DNA of 22,746 nt. Origin: an uncultured Collinsella sp. (GTDB taxonomy: Bacteria > Actinomycetota > Coriobacteriia > Coriobacteriales > Coriobacteriaceae). Of this stretch, positions 7,915 through 15,260 are shown one piece after another. The notes below the pieces were generated by a model that was not told the origin of the DNA, ran no database searches, and saw nothing but the letters and a program-made list of their open reading frames with translations. The stretch lies in assembly GCA_900554135.1 (NCBI GenBank), contig USFU01000011.1, forward strand, positions 1 to 22,746. Direction: 5' to 3'. The translations under genes were made by a program, and so were the position numbers. Every line of letters begins with the position of its first letter. The stretch's first letter is position 1.

Positions 7915-9191
7915 TGCTTTCCTCGGCAGAACTGGTACTTTGGGCAATCCACCATGCGACGACGTTGCTCTTTGGCGTCTTTGCCTCGGCGGCGCTGTGC
8001 GGTGTCGAGATCAACCGCCGCCATTCGCTCGAACTGGTGGGGGTCGGCGCCGCAACCGGATGTGCATTCGGCCTCGCCAATGCCGTCGGCGGCGAGCTTT
8101 TCGCCCGACAGGCCTATCCGCTCGTCGTGCATCTGCCGCTTGTCGTCTACCTGTGCGTACGCTATCGCCTGAGTCCGCTGCTCGCCATCCTGGGCGTTAC
8201 CAGCGCATACCTGAGCTGCCAGTTTAGCAACTGGATGGGCATCGCCGCATTCGCCGCCACCGATTCGCAGGTCGCGTACTACGCGGCGCGCATCATCACC
8301 ACGCTCGGCGTCTTTGCGATCCTGCTGCATTGGGCCAGAGACATCGGTCCGCGCCTGGCGATCAAAAGCCCCACCGAGCTGGAGATTCTGCTCATCCTGC
8401 CACTCGTCTACTACATCTTCGACTACGCCACCAACGTCTATACCACGCTCTTCCACTCGGGCTCGGTGGTAACCGTTGAGTTTTTGGCGTTCGCCCTCTG
8501 TGCCTTCTACCTTATGTTTCTTGCCGTCTACCTGCGCGAATACGAGGCAAAGGAAATCGCCGAGCGCGAGCGCTGGATGCTCGCGACCCGCGACAGCGCG
8601 GCCATCAAAGAGCTCGAAGCCTGGCGCCAGTCCGGACGCGAGCTCTCGGTTCTCCGTCACGACATGCGCCACTACCTGCGCGGTCTAGCGGCCCTGATCG
8701 AAGAGGGTCACACCGATGAGGCGCTCGAGCGCATCGACGCGCTCTGCGAGACCAACGACCGCACCGCCGTGCGCCGCTACTGCGCCAACGAAACGGTCAA
8801 CATTGCGCTCTCGTCGCTTTCCGCGGACATCAACGCGCACGGCATCACCGCCGAGCTGCGCGCCGCCGTGCCCGAAACCGTCCACGTGGGCGATGTCGAT
8901 CTGTTCAGTGTGGTATCGAACGCCCTGGACAATGCCATCGCCGCGGCGAGCGCCGCCCCCGAAGGCAAGCGATTTGTCGACCTGGACCTTCGCTACGAAG
9001 ACGGTCAGCTTCTATTGCTGGTTTCCAACACGTTTGGCCGTGCGCCGCACATGGTCGACGGCATGCCCGTGGCTCAGCACACTGGGCACGGCTTTGGCAC
9101 CAAGAGCATTAAGCTTGCCGTCGAGCGCATGAACGGCAACTGCCAGTTCCGCATTAATGGCGACCGGTTTGAGCTGCGCGCCGTGATGTAG
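7914..9191 (+). CDS. Sensor histidine kinase, membrane N-terminus plus GHKL ATPase (AgrC-like)
   Basis: 425 residues; ATG 7914 shares its A with the regulator's TGA. Residues ~5-207 contain about six hydrophobic membrane segments with only short loops, so sensing is probably within or at the membrane. A helical linker (207-240) leads to the phosphoacceptor H249 in the H-box VLRHDMRHYLRG, then the N-box VVSNALDNAI (N336, N340) and the glycine box GHGFGTKSI (391-399). It lacks the classical HisKA helix, as expected for the HPK10/GHKL class. Relatives sense peptides or cell-envelope signals. No agrB/agrD-like peptide genes lie beside it. Its partner is the preceding regulator. Confidence 0.9.
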   Translation: MLSSAELVLWAIHHATTLLFGVFASAALCGVEINRRHSLELVGVGAATGCAFGLANAVGGELFARQAYPLVVHLPLVVYLCVRYRLSPLLAILGVTSAYLSCQFSNWMGIAAFAATDSQVAYYAARIITTLGVFAILLHWARDIGPRLAIKSPTELEILLILPLVYYIFDYATNVYTTLFHSGSVVTVEFLAFALCAFYLMFLAVYLREYEAKEIAERERWMLATRDSAAIKELEAWRQSGRELSVLRHDMRHYLRGLAALIEEGHTDEALERIDALCETNDRTAVRRYCANETVNIALSSLSADINAHGITAELRAAVPETVHVGDVDLFSVVSNALDNAIAAASAAPEGKRFVDLDLRYEDGQLLLLVSNTFGRAPHMVDGMPVAQHTGHGFGTKSIKLAVERMNGNCQFRINGDRFELRAVM

Positions 9192-9209
9192 GGGCTGCCG
9201 CCAGCCTCG

Positions 9210-9785
9210 CTACAGCGGTGCAGCTGCCGGGGTCAGCTGCTTAATGTAGGCCCACATGCGCTGCTTGGCGGCCTTGTCGGTGAGCGCCGCCTCAAAACCG
9301 TCGAGTGCCAGCACGCGGCGCCCCTGCACATGGGCGACCAGGCCGGGCTTGAGCATGGCGGTGTCAAAGTCATCAATTGCCACAAGCATATCGGCATAGG
9401 TCTCGCGCATGACATCGGCCGCACTGTTGTCCAGCAGCAGCACCGCCTCGGGGTCCAAGGTCTCCAGCGCCTCACGGAACAGCTCGCACGGCAGGGCCTC
9501 GCCCGCCGCGACCGCTCCGTCGCCCGCGCCGGCGACGCTTGCCAGCACGCAGAAATCCTCGGGGGCATATCCGATGGCGCCGAGCGCCTTGCGCAACGCG
9601 GCGCCATCCGCGCCGGCAGCCAGCCCGCCGCCCGAGCACTCGGCTTCATCCAAATCGCCTTTGACCAGCACAATCGGCGAGCACGCGTTGCCCGAGATGC
9701 GCACACCGCGACCCGCGAGCGATGCGAGCTCCTGCTCGGTCGCCTGGGCGATGGCTTCTTTTTTCTGGCTTTGTGACGTGGGCAT
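9210..9785 (-). CDS. Uncharacterised protein, probably a degenerate family-4 uracil-DNA-glycosylase fold
   Basis: 191 residues from ATG 9783-9785, chosen because GGAG lies 4-7 bases upstream; a longer frame starting at 9815 begins inside the TATAAT box and is unlikely. After a charged Gln-rich N-terminus (1-22), the order of elements follows type-4 uracil-DNA glycosylases: a strand (SPIVLVKGDLDE) at the place of the GExPG motif, ALRKALGAIGYAPEDFCVL at the place of the L-x-x-x-G-I-x-R-x-x-V-Y helix-strand, LFREALETLDPEAVLLLDN at the place of the L-x-P-K-x-I-x-x-L-G segment, and GRRVLALDGFEAAL ending in QRMWAYIKQL where HPS would lie. The catalytic GExPG and HPS motifs and three of the four cluster cysteines are missing, so it is unlikely to be an active glycosylase. 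The fold call is inference; function unknown. Confidence 0.7.
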   Translation of the reverse strand: MPTSQSQKKEAIAQATEQELASLAGRGVRISGNACSPIVLVKGDLDEAECSGGGLAAGADGAALRKALGAIGYAPEDFCVLASVAGAGDGAVAAGEALPCELFREALETLDPEAVLLLDNSAADVMRETYADMLVAIDDFDTAMLKPGLVAHVQGRRVLALDGFEAALTDKAAKQRMWAYIKQLTPAAAPL

Positions 9786-9813
9786 GCGCTCTCCAATCGT
9801 TTGCGTGCCCACC

Positions 9814-9842
9814 ATTATATAAAAGAGCCGCCTGCGAGTGGT
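9814..9842 (-). promoter_or_regulatory. Promoter of the UDG-like gene with consensus TATAAT
   Basis: On the minus strand a perfect TATAAT occupies 9814-9819, with ACCACT 17 bases upstream as a poor -35 (9837-9842). Transcription would start near 9807, about 22 nt before the chosen ATG at 9785. Because the alternative ATG at 9813-9815 overlaps the -10 box, this site supports the shorter protein. Confidence 0.5.
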
Positions 9843-9867
9843 TGCTTTACGAGCCGCTGGGTATAAG
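9839..9867 (+). promoter_or_regulatory. Possible trxA promoter
   Basis: TATAAG at 9862-9867 resembles a -10 box. The hexamer 17 bases upstream (TGGTTG, 9839-9844) is weak. If real, it gives a leader of about 50 nt and lies back to back with the divergent TATAAT at 9814-9819. Confidence 0.3.
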
Positions 9868-9921
9868 CACGGTCGTACTGAGTTTTACGCGGCCGAGCCG
9901 CGTCACATTATGGAGGTCACC

Positions 9922-10242
9922 ATGGCTGACATCAAGCAGATTACCCCCGAGAATTTCGACGCTGTCGTCAACGATAGCCTGCCCGTACTGGTTGATTTTT
10001 GGGCCCCGTGGTGCGGCCCCTGCCGCTCGCTCTCGCCCATCGTAGACGAGGTTGCCGACGAGCTGGCCGGCAAGATTGCCGTGGCCAAGTGCAACGTCGA
10101 TGACAACCAGGACCTGGCCATGAAGTTTGGCGTCATGAGCATCCCCACGCTGATCGTCTTTAAGAACGGCGAGGAAGTCGACCGCTCTGTCGGCGCCTTA
10201 CCCAAGGCAAGACTTCAGGCACTGCTGGAGAAGCATCTGTAA
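9922..10242 (+). CDS. trxA: Thioredoxin
   Basis: 106 residues, the usual thioredoxin length. ATG 9922 follows GGAGG (9912-9916). The active site WCGPC (C31, C34) sits in VDFWAPWCGPC, and the cis-proline loop is SIPT (P75), with GVMSIPTLIVFKNG conserved. It is a cytoplasmic dithiol reductant for ribonucleotide reductase, peroxidases and methionine sulfoxide reductase, recharged by thioredoxin reductase, which is not nearby. It appears monocistronic: a divergent promoter region upstream and a terminator at 10354-10391. The in-frame extension upstream of 9922 lacks a ribosome site and conserved sequence. Confidence 0.96.
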   Translation: MADIKQITPENFDAVVNDSLPVLVDFWAPWCGPCRSLSPIVDEVADELAGKIAVAKCNVDDNQDLAMKFGVMSIPTLIVFKNGEEVDRSVGALPKARLQALLEKHL

Positions 10243-10269
10243 TACGCTTGTTACCTGTCTGCCGTCCAT

Positions 10270-10288
10270 GAGCGGTTTCGCACCGCTC
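10270..10288. repeat. Small hairpin between trxA and its terminator
   Basis: GAGCGGT (10270-10276) and ACCGCTC (10282-10288) pair around a 5-base loop. No T-run follows. Its role is unclear; it might protect the 3' end of the trxA message. Confidence 0.35.
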
Positions 10289-10353
10289 GCCGGAGTGCCA
10301 AACGCAAGGCATGCGACCACGGATAGTATGGTAGACACAAACAGCCCCCAGTG

Positions 10354-10391
10354 AACGGGTGCGGGTCAGACGGACTCGCGCCCGTTTTCTT
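10354..10391 (+). terminator. Rho-independent terminator after trxA
   Basis: The stem AACGGGTGCG/CGCGCCCGTT (10354-10363 with 10377-10386, one G-T pair) encloses a 13-base loop and runs directly into TTTTCTT. It separates trxA from the following nickel/hydrogenase block. Confidence 0.75.
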
Positions 10392-10462
10392 ATGCGACGG
10401 CGCCCAAGGCGGGCGTAGTAGAATCTGAACCACCATATCGCCCCGTACAAAAGGAGATTCCC

Positions 10463-10711
10463 ATGCATGACGTCGGAATGAACATGAGCCAGCTTGCCAT
10501 GAGCGTCAAGCAGGTCGACGACACCATTGAGCTCGCTCACGAGTGGAGCCATCAGCTGCTGCATGCGACCGAGAACTTTGACATGGAGCGCATTGGCGCC
10601 AAGCTCGAGGCCGCCATGTCTGCGCTGCACGAGGCGCACGATGCGCTCGAGGGCTACGAGGAGGCCATCGAGGCAGATCATAACTCCGTCGGCTCTGTGA
10701 AACTGGTGTAA
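10463..10711 (+). CDS. Small uncharacterised His-rich helical protein, first gene of the nikR-hyp block
   Basis: 82 residues, ATG 10463 after AAAAGGAG. Not recognised. It is acidic and predicted helical throughout, with heptad-like spacing of hydrophobics (LAMSVKQVDDTIELAHEW and MERIGAKLEAAMSALHEAHD), and contains seven histidines and no cysteine. The gene ends one base before the nikR start codon, so the two are almost surely co-translated and functionally linked to nickel. The N-terminus MHDVGMNMSQLAMSV recalls the MHE start by which HypA binds nickel, but HypA's zinc-binding cysteine pairs are absent and the length is too short, so it is not HypA. A weak -10 match (TAGAAT, 10419-10424) lies upstream. 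Confidence 0.8.
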   Translation: MHDVGMNMSQLAMSVKQVDDTIELAHEWSHQLLHATENFDMERIGAKLEAAMSALHEAHDALEGYEEAIEADHNSVGSVKLV

Positions 10712-10712
10712 C

Positions 10713-11225
10713 GTGGCCGAGCACGAGCACGTCTGCGATCACGAGCACGAGCATTCGCACGGGCCGACTGGCGATGCGAGCTGCCGCTGCAGCGGCTCCA
10801 GCTCCGAGCTGGTCCGCTTTTCGGTCACCGCGCCCGACGACCTGCTGCGCCGCTTTGACGAGCAGATCGCGCGCCGCGGTGACGTGGCCAACCGTTCCGA
10901 AGCCGTACGCGATCTGATTCGCGCCTCGATCGCCAAGGAGCAGATGCGCACGCCCGACGAGCAGGTCATCGGTTCGCTCACCATGATCTATGACCACCAT
11001 ACCGGCGATCTGACGCGCCGCCTGGACGAGGTGCAGCACGACTACACCGACGAGATTGTCTCGACCATGCACGTGCATCTGGACCATCATAACTGCCTGG
11101 AGATTCTGGCGCTCAAGGGTCGCGGCAAACGCGTCTACGAGCTGGCGGACCGTCTGCTGGGGCTGCGCGGCGTTAAGCACGGCGAGCTCACCTGCGCCGC
11201 CACCAAGCAAAGCCTGGGGCTCTAA
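10713..11225 (+). CDS. nikR: Nickel-responsive transcriptional regulator NikR with His/Cys-rich N-terminal tail
   Basis: 170 residues starting at GTG 10713, one base after the previous stop; no good ribosome site is seen, which fits translational coupling. Residues ~33-75 form the ribbon-helix-helix DNA-binding domain (LVRFSVTAPDDLLRRFDE, NRSEAVRDLIR). Residues ~84-165 form the ACT-like nickel domain. Ligands corresponding to E. coli NikR H76, H87, H89 and C95 are H109, H120, H122 and C128 in VQHDY and MHVHLDHHNCLEI, with the same spacings. Residues 1-28 are an added metal-binding-looking tail with six His and three Cys. NikR usually represses nickel import; here it heads the hyp genes, suggesting nickel control of hydrogenase maturation. 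Confidence 0.92.
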   Translation: MAEHEHVCDHEHEHSHGPTGDASCRCSGSSSELVRFSVTAPDDLLRRFDEQIARRGDVANRSEAVRDLIRASIAKEQMRTPDEQVIGSLTMIYDHHTGDLTRRLDEVQHDYTDEIVSTMHVHLDHHNCLEILALKGRGKRVYELADRLLGLRGVKHGELTCAATKQSLGL

Positions 11226-11254
11226 CAGCACACACTTCAATGAAGGGGAGCCAC

Positions 11255-13708
11255 ATGCGGCATGTGCATATTCATGTGACGGGCATTGTGCAGGGCGTTG
11301 GCATGCGGCCATTTGTGTATCGCGAGGCTATGGCGCATGGCATTTGCGGCTGGGTGCTCAACGCGGGCGATGGCGTGCACATCGAGGCGCATGCTTCGGT
11401 CGAGGCACTCGACGGCTTTGTCGCCGCGCTGTCGGAGCACGCGCCTGCCGCGGCCCGCGTTGAGCATGTCGAGGTTGCGGACCTGGAGCCCGACGTTTGG
11501 GATGCCGACGATGAGCAGGCCTTTCGCATTGTGACGTCGCAGGATCAAACTGCCCACACGACGCTCATCTCCCCCGATATCGCCACCTGTGACGACTGCC
11601 TGCGCGAACTGTTCGACCCCGCCGATCGACGCTATCACTACCCCTTTATCAACTGCACCAACTGCGGGCCGCGCTTTACCATCATCCGGTCGCTGCCTTA
11701 TGACCGAGCGGCCACGTCGATGGATTGCTTTCCCATGTGCCCCGAGTGCGCCGCAGAGTATGGCGACCCGCTTGACCGGCGCTTTCATGCGCAGCCCGAT
11801 GCCTGCTTTGACTGCGGGCCACATATTACCTGGCGCGAGGCGGCGGGCGACATGGAGCTCGGGGGCTCAGGGGCGACGCCAGCCGTCGGCAGCACGCGCG
11901 AAACCAGCGATGCCATTATTGACCGCTGTGTCGAACTGCTGGCCAGCGGCGGTATCGTCGCCATCAAGGGCCTGGGCGGATTCCATCTGGCCTGCGACGC
12001 CGCCAATGAGCAGGCGGTGGTCGAGCTGCGCCGTCGCAAGCGCCGCAGCAACAAGCCGCTTGCCGTTATGGTGCGCAGCCTTGCCGATGCTGAACGCCTG
12101 TGCCACGTCGATGATGCCGAGCGCGGCTTGCTAGCCGGCAGCATCCGCCCCATCGTGCTGTTGCGCCGGCGTGCTGTTGGCGAGGGAGATTCCCCCGACG
12201 CCCCTACACTCGCGCCATCCGTCGCGCACGATCTACCCGAGCTCGGCGTCATGCTCCCCTATACACCGCTTCAACATCTGCTGCTTGCAGCTGCCGCGTC
12301 GCATGGCATGCACTCGCTGGTCATGACCAGCGGAAACCTGAGCGAGGAACCTATCGAAACTGATGACGGCCTTGCTTGGGAACACCTCGTTGCCGCCGGC
12401 ATTGCCGACGCGTTGCTCGGCAACGACCGCGCGATCCTCTCACGCTACGATGATTCCGTGGTACGTGTGGTCGACGGCACCGTCATGCCCGTGCGCCGCG
12501 CTCGCGGATATGCGCCTCGGCCGTTGCCGCTGCCGGCGCTCGACGACGCTCCGTCCTGTGTGCTCGCCTGCGGCCCACAGCAAAAGGCAACGATCGCATT
12601 CACACGCGAGGATCCGAACGGCGAGGCGGCCTGTTTTGTGTCGCAGCATATCGGCGATGTCGAAAACGGCGAGACCTTCGATGCCTGGAGCGCCGCGCGC
12701 ACGCGCTTGGAAGATCTCTTTGACTTGGCGCCCGCCGCCTTGGCCTGCGATTTACACCCCAGCTATCTATCGAGCCAGTGGGCACGCGAACAGGCGCGAA
12801 AATGCAATCTGCCGCTCGTCGAGGCGCAGCACCATCATGCGCATATCGCGAGCGTAATGGCCGAGGCTATCGCCGCGGGCCAGCTTACAACCGACGCGCG
12901 CGTCCTTGGCATCGCCTTTGACGGCACCGGCGCCGGCACCGATGGGACCATTTGGGGCGGCGAGTTTCTTGTTGCCGGCCTTGCCGATTTTGAACGCGCC
13001 GCGCACCTGCGCACCTGGGCGCTGCCAGGCGGTGCCGCATCCGTGCGCGATTCCCGGCGTAATGCCTTTGCCCTGCTGAGCGAGCTCGGCCTGCTTGAAC
13101 ACCCGGGTGCCGCTCGGCTTTTGGACGGCCTCGACGAGCAAACGCGCAGCGTGACAGCCACCATGATCGAGCGCGGCATCAACAGCCCGCGTACCAGCAG
13201 CGTGGGGCGTCTCTTTGATGCCGCGGCAGCGATTCTGGGAATCTGCGGCAAGGCAACCTACGAAGGCGAGCCCGCCATCGAACTCGAAGCCGCCGCCTGG
13301 CGCGCACTCGGCGGTAAGACCGTTCGTCTCGACGGCAATCATACAGGCGTATTCACGTCTGCCGACGACTCCCCCATCTTGGACCCCCAACCGTTCATCG
13401 AAGCTCTTCTCAATGGAATCGAGGCAGGCACGCCGGCCGACAGGCTCGCCCTCGGGTTTCACATCGCCATTACGCACGCTACGACCCACATCGCACGCGA
13501 AATCTGTGATCGCGAAGGCCTCGATACCGTCGCGCTCTCGGGCGGTGTGTTCATGAACCGGCTTTTGCTTCAGCTCCTTACCCATGAACTCAAAGACGCC
13601 GGTCTTGCCGTCTTGGTCCCCCACGCTGTGCCCGTCAACGATGGCTGCATCGCCTACGGTCAGACCGCCATCGCTCGCGCTCGCCTCGCGCAGACGGCTT
13701 CTCGATAG
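11255..13708 (+). CDS. hypF: [NiFe]-hydrogenase maturation carbamoyltransferase HypF
   Basis: 817 residues. ATG 11255 is chosen because AAGGGGAG ends five bases before it; an ATG at 11240 lies upstream of that ribosome site. It converts carbamoyl phosphate to carbamoyl-adenylate and transfers the carbamoyl group to the HypE C-terminal cysteine, the first step to the active-site cyanide ligands. Domains: acylphosphatase (~1-90, GIVQGVGMRPFVYREA), two zinc fingers with exact family spacing (C112, C115, C134, C137, C162, C165, C184, C187), a YrdC-like domain (~220-410, KGLGGFHLACDA), and a Kae1-like domain with QHHHAH (525-530), DGTGAGTDGTIWGGEF and ALSGGVFMNRLL. It starts 29 bases after nikR. 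A full-length, intact enzyme. Confidence 0.97.
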   Translation: MRHVHIHVTGIVQGVGMRPFVYREAMAHGICGWVLNAGDGVHIEAHASVEALDGFVAALSEHAPAAARVEHVEVADLEPDVWDADDEQAFRIVTSQDQTAHTTLISPDIATCDDCLRELFDPADRRYHYPFINCTNCGPRFTIIRSLPYDRAATSMDCFPMCPECAAEYGDPLDRRFHAQPDACFDCGPHITWREAAGDMELGGSGATPAVGSTRETSDAIIDRCVELLASGGIVAIKGLGGFHLACDAANEQAVVELRRRKRRSNKPLAVMVRSLADAERLCHVDDAERGLLAGSIRPIVLLRRRAVGEGDSPDAPTLAPSVAHDLPELGVMLPYTPLQHLLLAAAASHGMHSLVMTSGNLSEEPIETDDGLAWEHLVAAGIADALLGNDRAILSRYDDSVVRVVDGTVMPVRRARGYAPRPLPLPALDDAPSCVLACGPQQKATIAFTREDPNGEAACFVSQHIGDVENGETFDAWSAARTRLEDLFDLAPAALACDLHPSYLSSQWAREQARKCNLPLVEAQHHHAHIASVMAEAIAAGQLTTDARVLGIAFDGTGAGTDGTIWGGEFLVAGLADFERAAHLRTWALPGGAASVRDSRRNAFALLSELGLLEHPGAARLLDGLDEQTRSVTATMIERGINSPRTSSVGRLFDAAAAILGICGKATYEGEPAIELEAAAWRALGGKTVRLDGNHTGVFTSADDSPILDPQPFIEALLNGIEAGTPADRLALGFHIAITHATTHIAREICDREGLDTVALSGGVFMNRLLLQLLTHELKDAGLAVLVPHAVPVNDGCIAYGQTAIARARLAQTASR

Positions 13709-13756
13709 GCTGTTTTGCCAGCCTGCGCGCCGCCGTCTCACAGGTGTAACGCGTTT

Positions 13757-13793
13757 GCTCGCGACTCCCGCGAGCGCTACCATCAACTGATGG
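13757..13793. other. Two small hairpins in the hypF-hypC gap
   Basis: In the 131-base gap, GCTCGCG/CGCGAGC (13757-13763 with 13769-13775) and CCATCA/TGATGG (13780-13785 with 13788-13793) form adjacent stems. No T-run follows, so they look like message-stability or attenuating structures rather than a terminator. hypC is probably still transcribed from upstream; its ribosome site AAAAGGGG is at about 13826-13833. Confidence 0.4.
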
Positions 13794-13839
13794 GTAATTA
13801 GGCGCCTATCCAGCGCAAAACGTATAAAAGGGGAACATT

Positions 13840-14100
13840 ATGTGCCTTGCCGTTCCCGGTAAAGTGGTCAAACGCGACGACGACCTTAAGGCGACCGTCG
13901 ACATGATGGGCATCGAGCGCCCCGTTTCGCTGCGCCTCGTGCCGACGGCGCAGGTAGGCGACTATATTCTCGTGCACGCCGGCTTTGGCATTCAGATTGT
14001 CGACGAGCAGGAAGCCCAAGAGACACTCGAGCTCGTCAATACCATGACCGAGCTGGCCGAAGAGGACCAGCTCGCCACCAACCCGGCCGAGGCATACTAG
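13840..14100 (+). CDS. hypC: Hydrogenase maturation chaperone HypC
   Basis: 86 residues with the diagnostic N-terminus MCLAVPGKV: C2 (after Met removal the N-terminal cysteine) carries the Fe(CN)2CO group together with HypD. The body is the small HypC/HupF beta barrel (ATVDMMGIERPVSLRLVP, VGDYILVHAGFGIQIVDE), followed by a helical acidic tail. AAAAGGGG precedes the ATG by 6-7 bases. The stop codon overlaps the hypD GTG by one base (TAGTG), implying coupled translation of the HypC-HypD partners. Confidence 0.96.
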   Translation: MCLAVPGKVVKRDDDLKATVDMMGIERPVSLRLVPTAQVGDYILVHAGFGIQIVDEQEAQETLELVNTMTELAEEDQLATNPAEAY

Positions 14101-15212
14101 TGGCGGCGGCGCAGCCGGTTCGCTCCGGTATCGACTTTTCGGCATTTCGCGACCCCAAGCTGGCTCGCGAGCTCATCGATCGTATTCATGAGCTTGTCGG
14201 CAACCGCAGCATCAACCTTATGGAAGTCTGCGGTACGCATACCGTGAGCATTGGCCGCTATGGCTTTCGCTCCATTATGCCGACGGGACTCAAACTGCTA
14301 AGCGGCCCGGGGTGCCCCGTTTGCGTCACCGCCAACCGCGACATCGATCACGCAATCGCGCTTTCCAACATGGACGGCGCCATCATCACCACCTTTGGCG
14401 ACATGATGCGCGTGCCCGGATCGTCCACCTCGCTTGCCGCGCAAAAGGCGGCGGGGCGCGATATCTGCATCGTCTACTCTCCGCTCGACGCACTCGACAT
14501 TGCCGAGCAAAATCCCGAACGCCCGGTCATCTTTATGGGCGTCGGCTTTGAGACCACAACGCCCACCATTGCCGCCGCTATCCTGGAGGCCGACGCGCGC
14601 GGGCTCCAGAACTTCTCGGTCTACTGTGCTCACAAGACCACGCCGCCGGCTCTGCGTGCGATCTCCAACGACCCCGAGACGACCATCGACGGCTTTATCC
14701 TGCCTGGTCACGTCGCTACCATCACCGGCCTGGCACCCTTTGGGTTTTTGGTCGACGAGTTCGAGACCCCCGGCGTAGTCACCGGGTTTGAGCCGGTCGA
14801 TATTCTGCAGGGCATCTGCATGCTGGTCCAGATGGTTGTCGAGGGTCGGTTTGCAATCGACAACGCCTACCGCCGTGGCGTCAATGCAGACGGCAATCCC
14901 GTAGCGCGCCAGCTGGTCGAGCAGGTATTTGAGCCGTGCGACACCACGTGGCGCGGGCTGGGACCGATTGCCAATTCGGGTCTTTCCATCCGACCCGAAT
15001 TCGCGCGCTTTGATGCCGGCGCCCGCTTTGACGTGCCCATTGAACCGACGGTCGAGCCGCGCGGGTGCCGCTGCGGCGACGTGCTGCGCGGTGCCATCAC
15101 GCCGAGCGACTGTCCTCTGTTCGGCCACGCTTGCACACCCGAGCATCCCGTCGGCCCCTGCATGGTGAGCTCCGAAGGCAGCTGCGCGGCGTACTTTAGA
15201 TACCGCGGCTAG
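14100..15212 (+). CDS. hypD: Hydrogenase maturation iron-sulfur protein HypD
   Basis: 370 residues from GTG 14100, with GAGG seven bases upstream inside hypC. HypD is the scaffold on which, with HypC, iron receives cyanide and CO. Visible motifs: MEVCGTHT (C44), SGPGCPVCVT (C72, C75), TTFGDMMRVPGS, GFETTTPTIA and PGHVATITG. The C-terminal segment, RGCRCGDVL, then SDCPLFGHAC, then GPCMVSSEGSCAAYF, carries the cysteines for the [4Fe-4S] cluster. Length and motifs are complete, so the protein should be functional. The hypE ATG follows 48 bases later. Confidence 0.96.
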   Translation: MAAAQPVRSGIDFSAFRDPKLARELIDRIHELVGNRSINLMEVCGTHTVSIGRYGFRSIMPTGLKLLSGPGCPVCVTANRDIDHAIALSNMDGAIITTFGDMMRVPGSSTSLAAQKAAGRDICIVYSPLDALDIAEQNPERPVIFMGVGFETTTPTIAAAILEADARGLQNFSVYCAHKTTPPALRAISNDPETTIDGFILPGHVATITGLAPFGFLVDEFETPGVVTGFEPVDILQGICMLVQMVVEGRFAIDNAYRRGVNADGNPVARQLVEQVFEPCDTTWRGLGPIANSGLSIRPEFARFDAGARFDVPIEPTVEPRGCRCGDVLRGAITPSDCPLFGHACTPEHPVGPCMVSSEGSCAAYFRYRG

Positions 15213-15260
15213 CCCGGACGCCCCTGCGTACCGGCACCACCCACGATTGGAGTTTTGGAT

